From: Spirochaetota bacterium
GTDB taxonomy: Bacteria > Spirochaetota > JAGLSM01 > JAKPMW01
Direction: 5' to 3'
NCBI GenBank assembly: GCA_029548715.1
Contig: JAKPMW010000430.1
Coordinates: 1 to 8,463, forward strand
Length of the DNA stretch: 8,463 nt
The notes under the pieces: generated by a model
The model's input: only the letters and a program-made list of their open reading frames with translations
What the model was told of the DNA's origin: nothing
The model's database searches: none
Made by a program: the position numbers and the translations under genes
Shown: positions 1 through 6,004 of the stretch, in pieces
Position numbering within the stretch: the first letter of the stretch is position 1
Layout: each line of letters begins with the position of its first letter

Positions 1-16
1 TAGAGATATTGACGAC

Positions 17-156
17 TTCTATACAGGTTTGATTCAGTTATGTACATGTTTCAACAGGGAGCAATGCTGGGGAATTCATCATTGCAAGGATGGGGGACGT
101 GTTGTTCAGCAGCCATGTTATATACAGGTTATCTACAAACGTGAAAAATTTACACA
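17..156 (+). other. Candidate oriC: cluster of DnaA-box-like 9-mers
   Basis: Four 9-mers of the form TTNTNTACA lie in the same orientation: TTCTATACA (17-25), TTATGTACA (38-46), TTATATACA (118-126) and TTATCTACA (129-137). A fifth, ATTTACACA (148-156), matches the common TTWTNCACA consensus except at its first base. The spacings of 21, 11 and 19 bp between neighbours are close to whole helical turns, as expected for cooperative DnaA binding. Three of the five differ from the classical TTATCCACA-type box chiefly by T in place of C at position 6. The stretch lies just upstream of rpmH, a gene often found beside dnaA/oriC, and an A/T-rich run (144-163) follows the last boxes. dnaA itself is not in the window, and GC skew was not computed. 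A regulatory region or chance similarity remains possible. Confidence 0.45.
20..130 (+). repeat. Direct repeat TATACAGGTT (two copies)
   Basis: The 10-mer TATACAGGTT occurs exactly at 20-29 and 121-130, about 101 bp apart. Each copy overlaps the 3' half of a DnaA-box-like 9-mer, so the conserved unit may be the box plus a GGTT flank. This supports the reading that the boxes are a real repeated element rather than scattered AT-rich sequence. Confidence 0.5.
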
Positions 157-186
157 AATTTCCTGTAGAACCGCTGTTCAAACCTC

Positions 187-224
187 TGAATTTGTACCGT
201 GATGCCCAAAATCCGTTGAATTTG
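187..224 (+). repeat. Direct repeat TGAATTTG, 30-bp period
   Basis: TGAATTTG is present at 187-194 and again at 217-224, a separation of 30 bp (about three helical turns), in the non-coding stretch between the candidate DnaA boxes and rpmH. It could be a protein-binding pair or part of the rpmH promoter region. An 8-mer repeat can also arise by chance. Confidence 0.3.
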
Positions 225-244
225 GCATGAATGAGACGTAGCTT
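216..244 (+). promoter_or_regulatory. Weak candidate sigma-70-type promoter for rpmH cluster
   Basis: TTGAAT (216-221) matches the -35 consensus at 4 of 6 positions. At a 17-bp spacing it is followed by TAGCTT (239-244), only 3 of 6 to TATAAT. Position upstream of rpmH fits, giving a leader of roughly 100 nt, but the -10 is poor and no better pair was found. Treat as a guess. Confidence 0.2.
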
Positions 245-262
245 TAGTCAGATCTGCCCATG

Positions 263-330
263 AACCGGTGCCATTGGCCCGGGATGATATTGATAACGCA
301 CACCGGTTTTGTCGAAATCGTGTCACGGTG
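263..330 (+). promoter_or_regulatory. Inverted repeats in the rpmH leader
   Basis: AACCGGTG (263-270) is the exact reverse complement of CACCGGTT (301-308), giving an 8-bp stem. The first five bases of the second arm, CACCG (301-305), can instead pair with CGGTG (326-330). The two pairings are mutually exclusive, and the second ends about 11 nt before the Shine-Dalgarno sequence. This could be leader structure controlling rpmH, or a protein site. No known leader family is recognised. Confidence 0.25.
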
Positions 331-354
331 TTGTGCAACGTAAGGAGTGACGAG

Positions 355-504
355 ATGAAGAGGACGTATCAACCAAGCAAGATCAAGAGAGCCAGAAAGT
401 TCGGTTTTCGCGCCAGGATGAGCACGAGGGGTGGCCGGGCTGTGTTGATGAGAAGGAGACGGAAGGGCAGAAGCAAGCTGACTGCCTCAGATGAACGGTC
501 CTGA
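355..504 (+). CDS. rpmH: 50S ribosomal protein L34
   Basis: L34 is a very small, highly basic protein of the large ribosomal subunit. The 49-residue product opens with MKRTYQPSKIKRARKFGFRA, the near-invariant N-terminus of the family, followed by the typical TRGGR and the Arg/Lys-rich RRRRKGR segment. The C-terminus is slightly longer than the usual 44-46 residues (extra SDERS). The start is fixed by family alignment and by a good Shine-Dalgarno TAAGGAG (341-347), 7 nt upstream; an in-frame ATG at 268 is ignored because it would add residues unlike L34. It heads the conserved rpmH-rnpA-yidD-yidC-jag cluster, and its last codons overlap the start of rnpA. Confidence 0.97.
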   Translation: MKRTYQPSKIKRARKFGFRARMSTRGGRAVLMRRRRKGRSKLTASDERS

Positions 505-847
505 TCAGGGGTTCGGCAAGTGCAGGCGGTTGCGGCGCAAGTCTGAGATTGACGCGGTTTTTGCGTCATCCAGCAAGGTCTCATCCGGCGGGATGGCGAT
601 CCGCTATGCTGTCAGGGAGCCTGGATGTTCAAGAGTAGCTATCATCACCGGAAAACGGTGGTGCAACGCGGTCGAAAGAAACAGACTGCGCCGTATCGCA
701 CGGGAAGTATTCAGAAAATGGCATTGTCCGGAAGCGTATTCAGTTGATGTTGTTGTGTCTCAATACAGATCCTTTAAAAATGTTCCTGGAAGTCAGGTTG
801 CCAGAGTGATCGGTGAACTTCTCGGGATGATTCGGAAACAGCAATGA
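491..847 (+). CDS. rnpA: Ribonuclease P protein component
   Basis: RnpA is the protein cofactor of RNase P; it binds the catalytic RNA and helps it cleave 5' leaders from precursor tRNAs. The 118-residue product has the family's basic start (RRLRRKSEIDAVF around residues 12-24) and the signature RNR-type motif, R63-N64-R65-L66-R67-R68, followed by IAREVFR. The C-terminal SQYRSF segment also fits the family. Length is normal (110-130). The ATG lies inside rpmH, overlapping it by 14 nt, with no clear Shine-Dalgarno of its own, so translation is probably coupled to rpmH. A later TTG at 530 is possible but would cut off the conserved basic residues. The stop overlaps the yidD start in an ATGA. 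Confidence 0.93.
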   Translation: MNGPDQGFGKCRRLRRKSEIDAVFASSSKVSSGGMAIRYAVREPGCSRVAIITGKRWCNAVERNRLRRIAREVFRKWHCPEAYSVDVVVSQYRSFKNVPGSQVARVIGELLGMIRKQQ

Positions 848-1053
848 AGCGGGCAGCAATTTTTCTTGTAAGAATGTACCAGAAGATTATCGCTCCCTGG
901 CTTCCTAAGAGTTGCCGATTTTATCCCAGTTGTTCGGAGTACTCGATTCAGGCGTTTGCCAAATATGGTTTTTTCAAGGGACTGTGGCTTACCATCAAGC
1001 GCATCGGGCGTTGTCATCCGTTCCATCCGGGAGGATACGATCCTCTCAAGTAA
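844..1053 (+). CDS. yidD: Membrane protein insertion efficiency factor YidD
   Basis: YidD is a small, membrane-associated amphipathic protein that assists insertion of inner-membrane proteins by YidC and the Sec translocon. All 69 residues fit the family: an N-terminal amphipathic stretch (YQKIIAPWLPKSCRF), the cysteine signature C-RFYPSC-SEYS (about residues 23-32), then GFFKGLWLTIKRIGRCHPF and the closing GGYDPL. The ATG overlaps the rnpA stop by 4 nt (ATGA), the usual arrangement for translational coupling, and yidC follows after 15 nt. Length is typical of the shorter members (about 70-85). Confidence 0.95.
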   Translation: MKRAAIFLVRMYQKIIAPWLPKSCRFYPSCSEYSIQAFAKYGFFKGLWLTIKRIGRCHPFHPGGYDPLK

Positions 1054-1068
1054 ACTCAGGAGCAGGTA

Positions 1069-2772
1069 ATGACAAAAAGATTGATGATCGCGATGGGACT
1101 CTGGTTCCTGTTGCTGATCGTAATGATGCAGTTATTCAAAAATGAAGAGCAGGCGCAGGTTACACCGGGCGCAACCAACGTTCAGGCCGGAAAAACAAAC
1201 ATACAGGCGAAAGCAGTTCAGGACAGGCCAGGTGCCCTGTTGGCCAGAAAGCAAGCGGAAGTCCTTTCCAACAGGGCCGCGTTGATCAAGACCGGAAAAT
1301 TCGAAATAGGCCTTAACAGGATAGATGGTTCGGTTGACAGCTTCAGGATGCTTGCGTACAGGGAAAACGAGAAGCCGATCGATTTCATCGAAAAGAACGT
1401 CCGGGAGTATCCAAACTTCAAGATCAGTTTTTCGGGCTTTGAGACAAATGAGCCTGCATCGTCTGCCTGGGAGTACACAAGGCGCAATGATCTTGAGCAT
1501 GTATTTACAAAGATGGTTGACAAGGGGCCCGGCAAGGGACTTGTGCTCGAAAAGCGATACCTCTTTAATCCTGAAAGCTGGGATTTTGTTCTTTCTGTAT
1601 CACTGTCCAACACGACAAAAGAGACGTGGGGTAGTGCATACAGCATGGTCTGGGGTTCGCCGACTGAATGGCTGGCTGACAAGGAAAAGCGAAGTGTGTA
1701 CGATGCTGTTTCTGTAGCTTCGTACCACCAGAACGAGAGCGGATCTGAGCTCAAGCGGATTGATTCATTTGACAAGTACGGCCGGGCTGAGACCATGGCA
1801 ACTGCCTTTCAATGGGTCGGACTGGAAGACAGATATTTTCTCATGAGTGTGATTCCGCTGACAAACAACAAGGTGCAGGCCGAGGTCCGTCGCGCCGAGG
1901 TAGAGGGCAGCCTGACTCACATCCTGATGATGAACCGGCCACAGCTTCGGATAGAAGCTGGGAAGTCAGTTGTCGATTCCTACAAGATATTTCTTGGGCC
2001 CAAAAAGTATTCGCTTCTTACGTCCGGTGAATATGCGAAGCACAGACTGGATGCCATTCTTGACGGGTTTGTCCTGACGAAGTGGCTTGGGATTGCTTTT
2101 GAGCAGCTGATCTTTCTTGTCTATGAAGCCGTTCCCAACTACGCCATCGTGATCATCATTGTTACCATCCTGATCAAGATTTTGCTTCATCCTCTGACGA
2201 ACAAGAGTTTTGTTTCGATGAGGAAGATGCAGCTTATTCAACCCAAGATGGCCGCATTGAAGGAGCAGTTCAAGAATGACCCGAAGCGGTTGAATGAGGA
2301 AATGATGAAGCTGTACAAAAAGGAAGGCGTCAACCCCATGGGTGGCTGTCTTCCCATGCTTCTTCAGCTTCCGATCTTTATTGCTCTGTATCAGGTGCTT
2401 CCAAGACTTGCTGACATCAAGGATGTTTCCTTCCTCTGGATTCGTGACCTTTCTTCACCGGATACTGTTGCCACGATCGAGGCATTCAAGGAAATTCCCC
2501 TGTTGCCGTATCACCTGAACATTCTTCCGATTATTATGACTGTTTTTTCAATCATGCAGACGAAGATGACCTCCCCGACGAGCGCTGGAGCGGATCAGGC
2601 GCAGCAGCAGCAAAGCAAGATGATGATGTTTATGCCGATTCTTTTCTTGTTCCTCTTCTGGAACATGCCGAGCGGTCTTGTGTTGTACTGGACGGTGCAG
2701 ACGGTGGTTTCGATACTGCAGCAGATGTACATCAACAAAAAATACAGTACCACGGCACCTGCGCAGAAATAA
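1069..2772 (+). CDS. yidC: Membrane protein insertase YidC
   Basis: YidC inserts and folds inner-membrane proteins, alone or with SecYEG. The 567-residue product is the long diderm form. An N-terminal membrane segment (about residues 4-22) is followed by a low-complexity linker, then a large periplasmic P1 domain (about 60-330), then the conserved five-helix core. Within the core, the segment TILIKILLHPLT carries K370 where the family has the positively charged groove residue (Arg or Lys). The cytoplasmic coiled hairpin and the signature KKEGVNPMGGCLPMLLQLPI (about 417-436) follow, and the last helix contains the MPSGLVLYW motif. A glutamine/methionine-rich stretch precedes the last helix. 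Shine-Dalgarno AGGAG (1058-1062) is 6 nt upstream. The long P1 domain argues against a monoderm host. Confidence 0.97.
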   Translation: MTKRLMIAMGLWFLLLIVMMQLFKNEEQAQVTPGATNVQAGKTNIQAKAVQDRPGALLARKQAEVLSNRAALIKTGKFEIGLNRIDGSVDSFRMLAYRENEKPIDFIEKNVREYPNFKISFSGFETNEPASSAWEYTRRNDLEHVFTKMVDKGPGKGLVLEKRYLFNPESWDFVLSVSLSNTTKETWGSAYSMVWGSPTEWLADKEKRSVYDAVSVASYHQNESGSELKRIDSFDKYGRAETMATAFQWVGLEDRYFLMSVIPLTNNKVQAEVRRAEVEGSLTHILMMNRPQLRIEAGKSVVDSYKIFLGPKKYSLLTSGEYAKHRLDAILDGFVLTKWLGIAFEQLIFLVYEAVPNYAIVIIIVTILIKILLHPLTNKSFVSMRKMQLIQPKMAALKEQFKNDPKRLNEEMMKLYKKEGVNPMGGCLPMLLQLPIFIALYQVLPRLADIKDVSFLWIRDLSSPDTVATIEAFKEIPLLPYHLNILPIIMTVFSIMQTKMTSPTSAGADQAQQQQSKMMMFMPILFLFLFWNMPSGLVLYWTVQTVVSILQQMYINKKYSTTAPAQK

Positions 2773-2799
2773 GCAGGTATCTGCCGGAGGGAGGACAAT

Positions 2800-3465
2800 A
2801 TGCCAAGCAGGGAATATGAAGGCAAAAGCGAGAAGGATCTGATCAGTGCAGCGGCAAAGGAAATCGGCATCAGTGAAGACAAGCTGAGGGTTGAGATATT
2901 AGAGAAGAGCAAGGGCGGCTTTTTGGGGTTGGGCGAAAAAATCAGGATACGGGTTACCTACGATCTGGCTGATCTTGATGTTGCGCCGGATTCATCAGCT
3001 CTTGAGGCCTATGAAAAGGTGACCGTTGATTTTTTGGCGGGAATGTTTGATACCATGGGATTTGATGTGGATATCGAGGTCGACAACAACGGGACAGACA
3101 GGGTTTTTATTGAACTCTTTAGCCCGGATTCAGCCATGATTATAGGGAAGAGAGGCAAGACTCTCGAATCCATCCAGATGCTTGTCAATACGGTGGGTGC
3201 CCGCGTTCCGGGAAGTGCCAGCTATAAATGTGTGATTGATATTGAGAACTACCGGCAAAAGAGGGAGTCGACGCTGACCGACCTTGCCTTGCGGGTGGCG
3301 CAGGAAGTCATTCGCTCTGGCAAACCAAAGACGCTGGAGCCCATGAATCCGTTTGAGAGACGGCTGATTCATGTGGCCTTGCAAAATGAGACTTCTGTCG
3401 AGACGAGGAGTGAAGGCGAGGGCGTACACCGCAAGGTTCGTATTCTCCCCCGTAAGCATCAGTAA
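2800..3465 (+). CDS. jag: Jag (KhpB/EloR-like) RNA-binding protein
   Basis: Jag is a cytoplasmic RNA-binding protein usually encoded next to yidC; in Gram-positive relatives (KhpB/EloR) it partners with KhpA and affects cell elongation and envelope synthesis. The three expected domains are present in the 221-residue product. A Jag_N domain (about residues 1-52) has the KGGFLGLGEK turn. A KH-like domain carries GKRG at 116-119. A C-terminal R3H domain has the defining R187-x3-H191 in NPFERRLIHVAL. A strong Shine-Dalgarno GGAGGGAGGA (2786-2795) fixes the start. It lies 27 nt after yidC and is the last gene before a terminator; mnmE, which often follows, is absent here. Confidence 0.94.
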   Translation: MPSREYEGKSEKDLISAAAKEIGISEDKLRVEILEKSKGGFLGLGEKIRIRVTYDLADLDVAPDSSALEAYEKVTVDFLAGMFDTMGFDVDIEVDNNGTDRVFIELFSPDSAMIIGKRGKTLESIQMLVNTVGARVPGSASYKCVIDIENYRQKRESTLTDLALRVAQEVIRSGKPKTLEPMNPFERRLIHVALQNETSVETRSEGEGVHRKVRILPRKHQ

Positions 3466-3486
3466 TCACTTTTGTCCTGGGATGGA

Positions 3487-3520
3487 GCAGGTCGGAATGG
3501 TTGGTCCGGCCTGCTTTTTT
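3487..3520 (+). terminator. Intrinsic terminator of the rpmH-jag cluster
   Basis: A 10-bp stem (3487-3496 with 3505-3514, one G-U pair, 8-nt loop) is GC-rich and is followed directly by six T residues and then ATTTT. It sits 21 nt after the jag stop. The T-run overlaps the stop codon of the convergent potD gene. On the minus strand no T-run follows the stem, so it should act mainly on + strand transcripts. Confidence 0.9.
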
Positions 3521-4553
3521 ATTTTCCGATTTTGATTTCCTGCCAGATGCGATTGTACTTGATGATGGCGCTCCCCACATCCTGGATGAATTCGCTGTTT
3601 GAGAGTGATTCGAGAAGGTAGACCGGTTTGCCGGAGACAAGTTTTTGGGCGGTCATGTTGATGCTGGGGAGGCGGAGCCGTTCGATGATTTTTGCGTAGA
3701 CGTCCGGCCTGAGCAGGTAATTGATGAACGTGTGAGCTTCGGCAGAGCGCTTTGTCCCTGCAAGAATGCACATACTGTCAACATACATTGGGCCGCCCTC
3801 GCGGGGAACAAAGAAAACGACGTCTGTTTCGAGCCGGCGCGTCTCGTATTCCTGAACAATATTTTCCGGATAGCAGTGCACTGCATACAGGGCGCCAGAG
3901 GCAAAGCTTTTGGCAAAGGTTTCGGTATCAAACTTGAGGATGTTGTTTTTCCATGAGAGAACAACATGCTTGGCCTGTTCAAGCTCGCGGTCATTGGTTG
4001 AATTGACGGAATATCCGATTGACTTCAGGGCAGCCCCGATGACTTCACGCATATCGTCCAGCATGGTAGTACGTTGCATCAAGTCAGGCTGGAGAAAGAG
4101 TTTCCAGCTGGTCTCATACTGGGGATGCATTCGTGTGTTGACGGCCACCAGTGATGATCCGACGGCAAAGGGAACGCTGTATCGGCACTTGGGATCGTGT
4201 TTGAGCCTTGCCAGGATGGAAGGATTGATATTGGTGAGATTTGGCAGGAGCTCGTGCTGCAGTGGCCGGAGCATTTCCTGTCCTGCCAGAATCGAAACGT
4301 AGTCTCCCGAGGGAAAAACAACATCGTATCCTTCGCCTCCGGCCTTGAGTTTGGCGTACATTTCTTCATTGGTCGTGTATACATCGTAGATGAGGCGGAT
4401 TCCTGTTTCCTTTTCAAAGCTTTTGAGGACCTCGTCAGGAATATAGTAGGTCCAATTGTACACATGAAGCTCAGAACCGGATGAGCCGCAGGATGCGCAA
4501 AGGACAAAGGAAATAACGATGCCAACGAGCAGGATCACGTTTTTGGCGGGCAT
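3519..4553 (-). CDS. potD: PotD-like spermidine/putrescine-binding lipoprotein
   Basis: Substrate-binding protein of a polyamine ABC transporter, expected to be membrane-anchored outside the cytoplasm. The 344-residue product has a hydrophobic signal (residues 6-21) ending in LCASC, so C22 is the likely lipidated residue; the lipobox is loose (Cys at -3). The mature part starts with the PotD hallmark YNWTYYIPDEVLKSFEKETG. Binding-site positions of the family can be placed: W34, T35, Y37, S82, R169-E170 and D259. The aromatic residue two before that Asp, Trp in E. coli PotD, is Tyr here (Y257), and the PSGDYV loop has Asp where E. coli has Tyr. A good Shine-Dalgarno AAAGGAG (complement of 4559-4565) sets the start. 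No potA, potB or potC lies nearby, so its permease is elsewhere. Exact ligand is uncertain. Confidence 0.88.
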   Translation of the reverse strand: MPAKNVILLVGIVISFVLCASCGSSGSELHVYNWTYYIPDEVLKSFEKETGIRLIYDVYTTNEEMYAKLKAGGEGYDVVFPSGDYVSILAGQEMLRPLQHELLPNLTNINPSILARLKHDPKCRYSVPFAVGSSLVAVNTRMHPQYETSWKLFLQPDLMQRTTMLDDMREVIGAALKSIGYSVNSTNDRELEQAKHVVLSWKNNILKFDTETFAKSFASGALYAVHCYPENIVQEYETRRLETDVVFFVPREGGPMYVDSMCILAGTKRSAEAHTFINYLLRPDVYAKIIERLRLPSINMTAQKLVSGKPVYLLESLSNSEFIQDVGSAIIKYNRIWQEIKIGK

Positions 4554-4576
4554 GGCTGCTCCTTTGTAAAGTCATG

Positions 4577-4593
4577 CTGACTGATATCGTCAG
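4577..4593. promoter_or_regulatory. Inverted repeat overlapping the potD transcription start
   Basis: CTGAC (4577-4581) and GTCAG (4589-4593) form an inverted repeat around a GATATC core, centred at 4585. It overlaps the edge of the candidate potD -10 box and the predicted start site, where a repressor operator would be expected. It could also influence the divergent flavoprotein gene. The regulator is unknown and the half-sites are short. Confidence 0.3.
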
Positions 4594-4620
4594 TGTACCC
4601 GCTGTTTTGATCAAGTGCAA
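4592..4620 (-). promoter_or_regulatory. Candidate potD promoter
   Basis: Reading the minus strand, TTGCAC (complement of 4615-4620) and TACACT (complement of 4592-4597) are separated by exactly 17 bp. The -10 matches TATAAT at 4 of 6 positions and the -35 matches TTGACA at the first three. Transcription would begin near 4585, about 30 nt before the potD start codon. Confidence 0.4.
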
Positions 4621-4638
4621 TGCTGGTGTGAGGACTGA

Positions 4639-5919
4639 ATGAGGTATCAACCGAAAAGAGTTGCTGTTATCGGAGCCGGACCTGCCGGGCTGGCTGCTGC
4701 TGCCGAGGCAGTCAAAAAGGGACACGTTGTACTGTATGATAAAAACAGGGACGCAGGAGCCAAGCTGCTGATTTCCGGTTCGGGACAGTGCAATATCGCA
4801 AGCGCTGGTCCGCTGGAGGAGCGCTTGCTGCATTATCCGGCCCATGCCCGCGAGTGTATTGCCCATGCGCTGAAGGTGCATACCGTGTCGAATCTCCTGG
4901 CCTGGTTTGAGCAGAGGGGTATTTGCTTTGAAGTGCGGCATGAAGGAACGAAGAGCCCGCTTGCCAGCAAGAATGCGGAGCGCGTCAGGGGAAAAATCTT
5001 TCCCGCAGAGGGTGGGGCGGCCAGTATCAGGGATGCGCTGATGCACGAGATCGTGAAGGGCGGGGGCGAATTTTCGGGACAGGACGCTGTTCACAAAATA
5101 GAAAGAACTGACACGGGATTCAAAGTGTATGCGCTGAAGAGCCAGGCTGCAGAGCTGTATCATGCGGTTATTATTTCCTGTGGAGGAATGTCATGGCCGC
5201 AGACAGGTTCGACTGGTGATGGATACAGAATGGCTGGGGAGCTGGGGCATACCATTATCAAACCCGTCCCTGCACTGACATCGGTTGTCTGTCCGGACGA
5301 AGAGATTGCAGGTCTGGCGGGAGTGGCATTAAGGGCGGTGCGAGTACGCGTTGTGCGGAAAGGTGTGCAGCTTGAGGAAAGCAGGACGGGAGATGTGCTG
5401 TTTACCCACAGGGGTCTCTCAGGTCCGGCAATTCTTGATGCAAGCTTCCTGATGCGTGGTGGTGACAGTGTGTCTCTTGAATCTCTTGATCCGCGGGATG
5501 CGCAAGAGTGCATCGCCAGAGTCATGCAGTTGGCCGAGTCTGCAGGGTCTGCCCGGATGTCCCGGGCACTGGAAATGACTGGTCTCCCCCGGGCGGTTCA
5601 GGATACTCTGGCACAGCGGGCTGGTATCGACAGGGCGGACAGGCTGGCGTCGACGGGAAAAAAGCGCATAGCAGAACTTGGGCGATTGCTGGTTGATCTG
5701 CGTTTTTCGGTCAGGGGTGTCGTGGGTATGGAGCAGGCGATGTGTACCGCTGGTGGAGTATCTCTTGATGAGATTGATTGCATGACCATGCAGTCGAAAA
5801 AGGTCCCCGGGCTGTTTTTTTGCGGCGAGGTACTGGATGTCAATGGAGATTGCGGGGGATACAATATCCATGCTGCACTGGCAAGCGGGTGGTTGGCCGG
5901 GAAGAGTGTTTTTCTGTAA
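4639..5919 (+). CDS. HI0933/BaiN-family FAD-dependent oxidoreductase
   Basis: Predicted cytoplasmic flavoprotein of the HI0933 (YhiN/BaiN-like) family; most members have no proven substrate. The 426-residue product has the N-terminal FAD-binding G12-A-G-P-A-G17 of a Rossmann fold, with D34 at the end of the second strand. Family motifs follow in order: KLLISGSGQCNI (42-53), CGGMSWPQTGSTGDGY, GDVLFTHRGLSGPAIL, CTAGGVSLDEID, and a C-terminal GLFFCGEVLDVNGDCGGYNI that completes the FAD site. Length is normal (390-430). The start has a short GAGG (4630-4633) 5 nt upstream and leaves only five residues before the first beta strand, as usual. It is divergent from potD across an 85-bp gap and begins the rightward series of genes. 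The physiological reaction cannot be told from the sequence. Confidence 0.9.
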   Translation: MRYQPKRVAVIGAGPAGLAAAAEAVKKGHVVLYDKNRDAGAKLLISGSGQCNIASAGPLEERLLHYPAHARECIAHALKVHTVSNLLAWFEQRGICFEVRHEGTKSPLASKNAERVRGKIFPAEGGAASIRDALMHEIVKGGGEFSGQDAVHKIERTDTGFKVYALKSQAAELYHAVIISCGGMSWPQTGSTGDGYRMAGELGHTIIKPVPALTSVVCPDEEIAGLAGVALRAVRVRVVRKGVQLEESRTGDVLFTHRGLSGPAILDASFLMRGGDSVSLESLDPRDAQECIARVMQLAESAGSARMSRALEMTGLPRAVQDTLAQRAGIDRADRLASTGKKRIAELGRLLVDLRFSVRGVVGMEQAMCTAGGVSLDEIDCMTMQSKKVPGLFFCGEVLDVNGDCGGYNIHAALASGWLAGKSVFL

Positions 5920-5992
5920 ACTTTGCACTGTTCGCCCTTGACCGGTCACATGGTATCAATCGACAATTCCAGTAGAGGTGGAATCCGGAACG

Positions 5993-5998
5993 AGGAGG
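5993..5998 (+). promoter_or_regulatory. Perfect Shine-Dalgarno fixing the start at 6005
   Basis: AGGAGG ends 6 nt before the ATG at 6005. The reading frame is open further upstream to a GTG at 5978, but that codon has no comparable ribosome-binding site, so the ATG is preferred. Confidence 0.8.
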
Positions 5999-6004
5999 GG
6001 CGGC

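Noticed and set aside
61..85. Inverted repeat GCAATG/CATTGC with a 13-nt loop and a GAATTC palindrome in between
   Set aside because: Only 6 bp, does not extend, and the palindrome is not centred on the repeat; too weak to call a site, although it lies inside the candidate origin region.
268..354. In-frame N-terminal extension of rpmH from ATG 268
   Set aside because: It would add 29 residues unlike any L34; the Shine-Dalgarno and the conserved MKRTYQPS start both point to 355.
1218..1796. Long minus-strand open frame (192 codons) opposite yidC
   Set aside because: Shadow of the YidC periplasmic domain; no family features and no ribosome-binding site of note.
5920..6004. Possible promoter TTGACC (5938-5943) and inverted repeat ATTCC/GGAAT (5966-5984) before the unrecognised gene
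   Set aside because: No acceptable -10 at 16-18 bp from the -35, and the stem is only 5 bp with a 9-nt loop.
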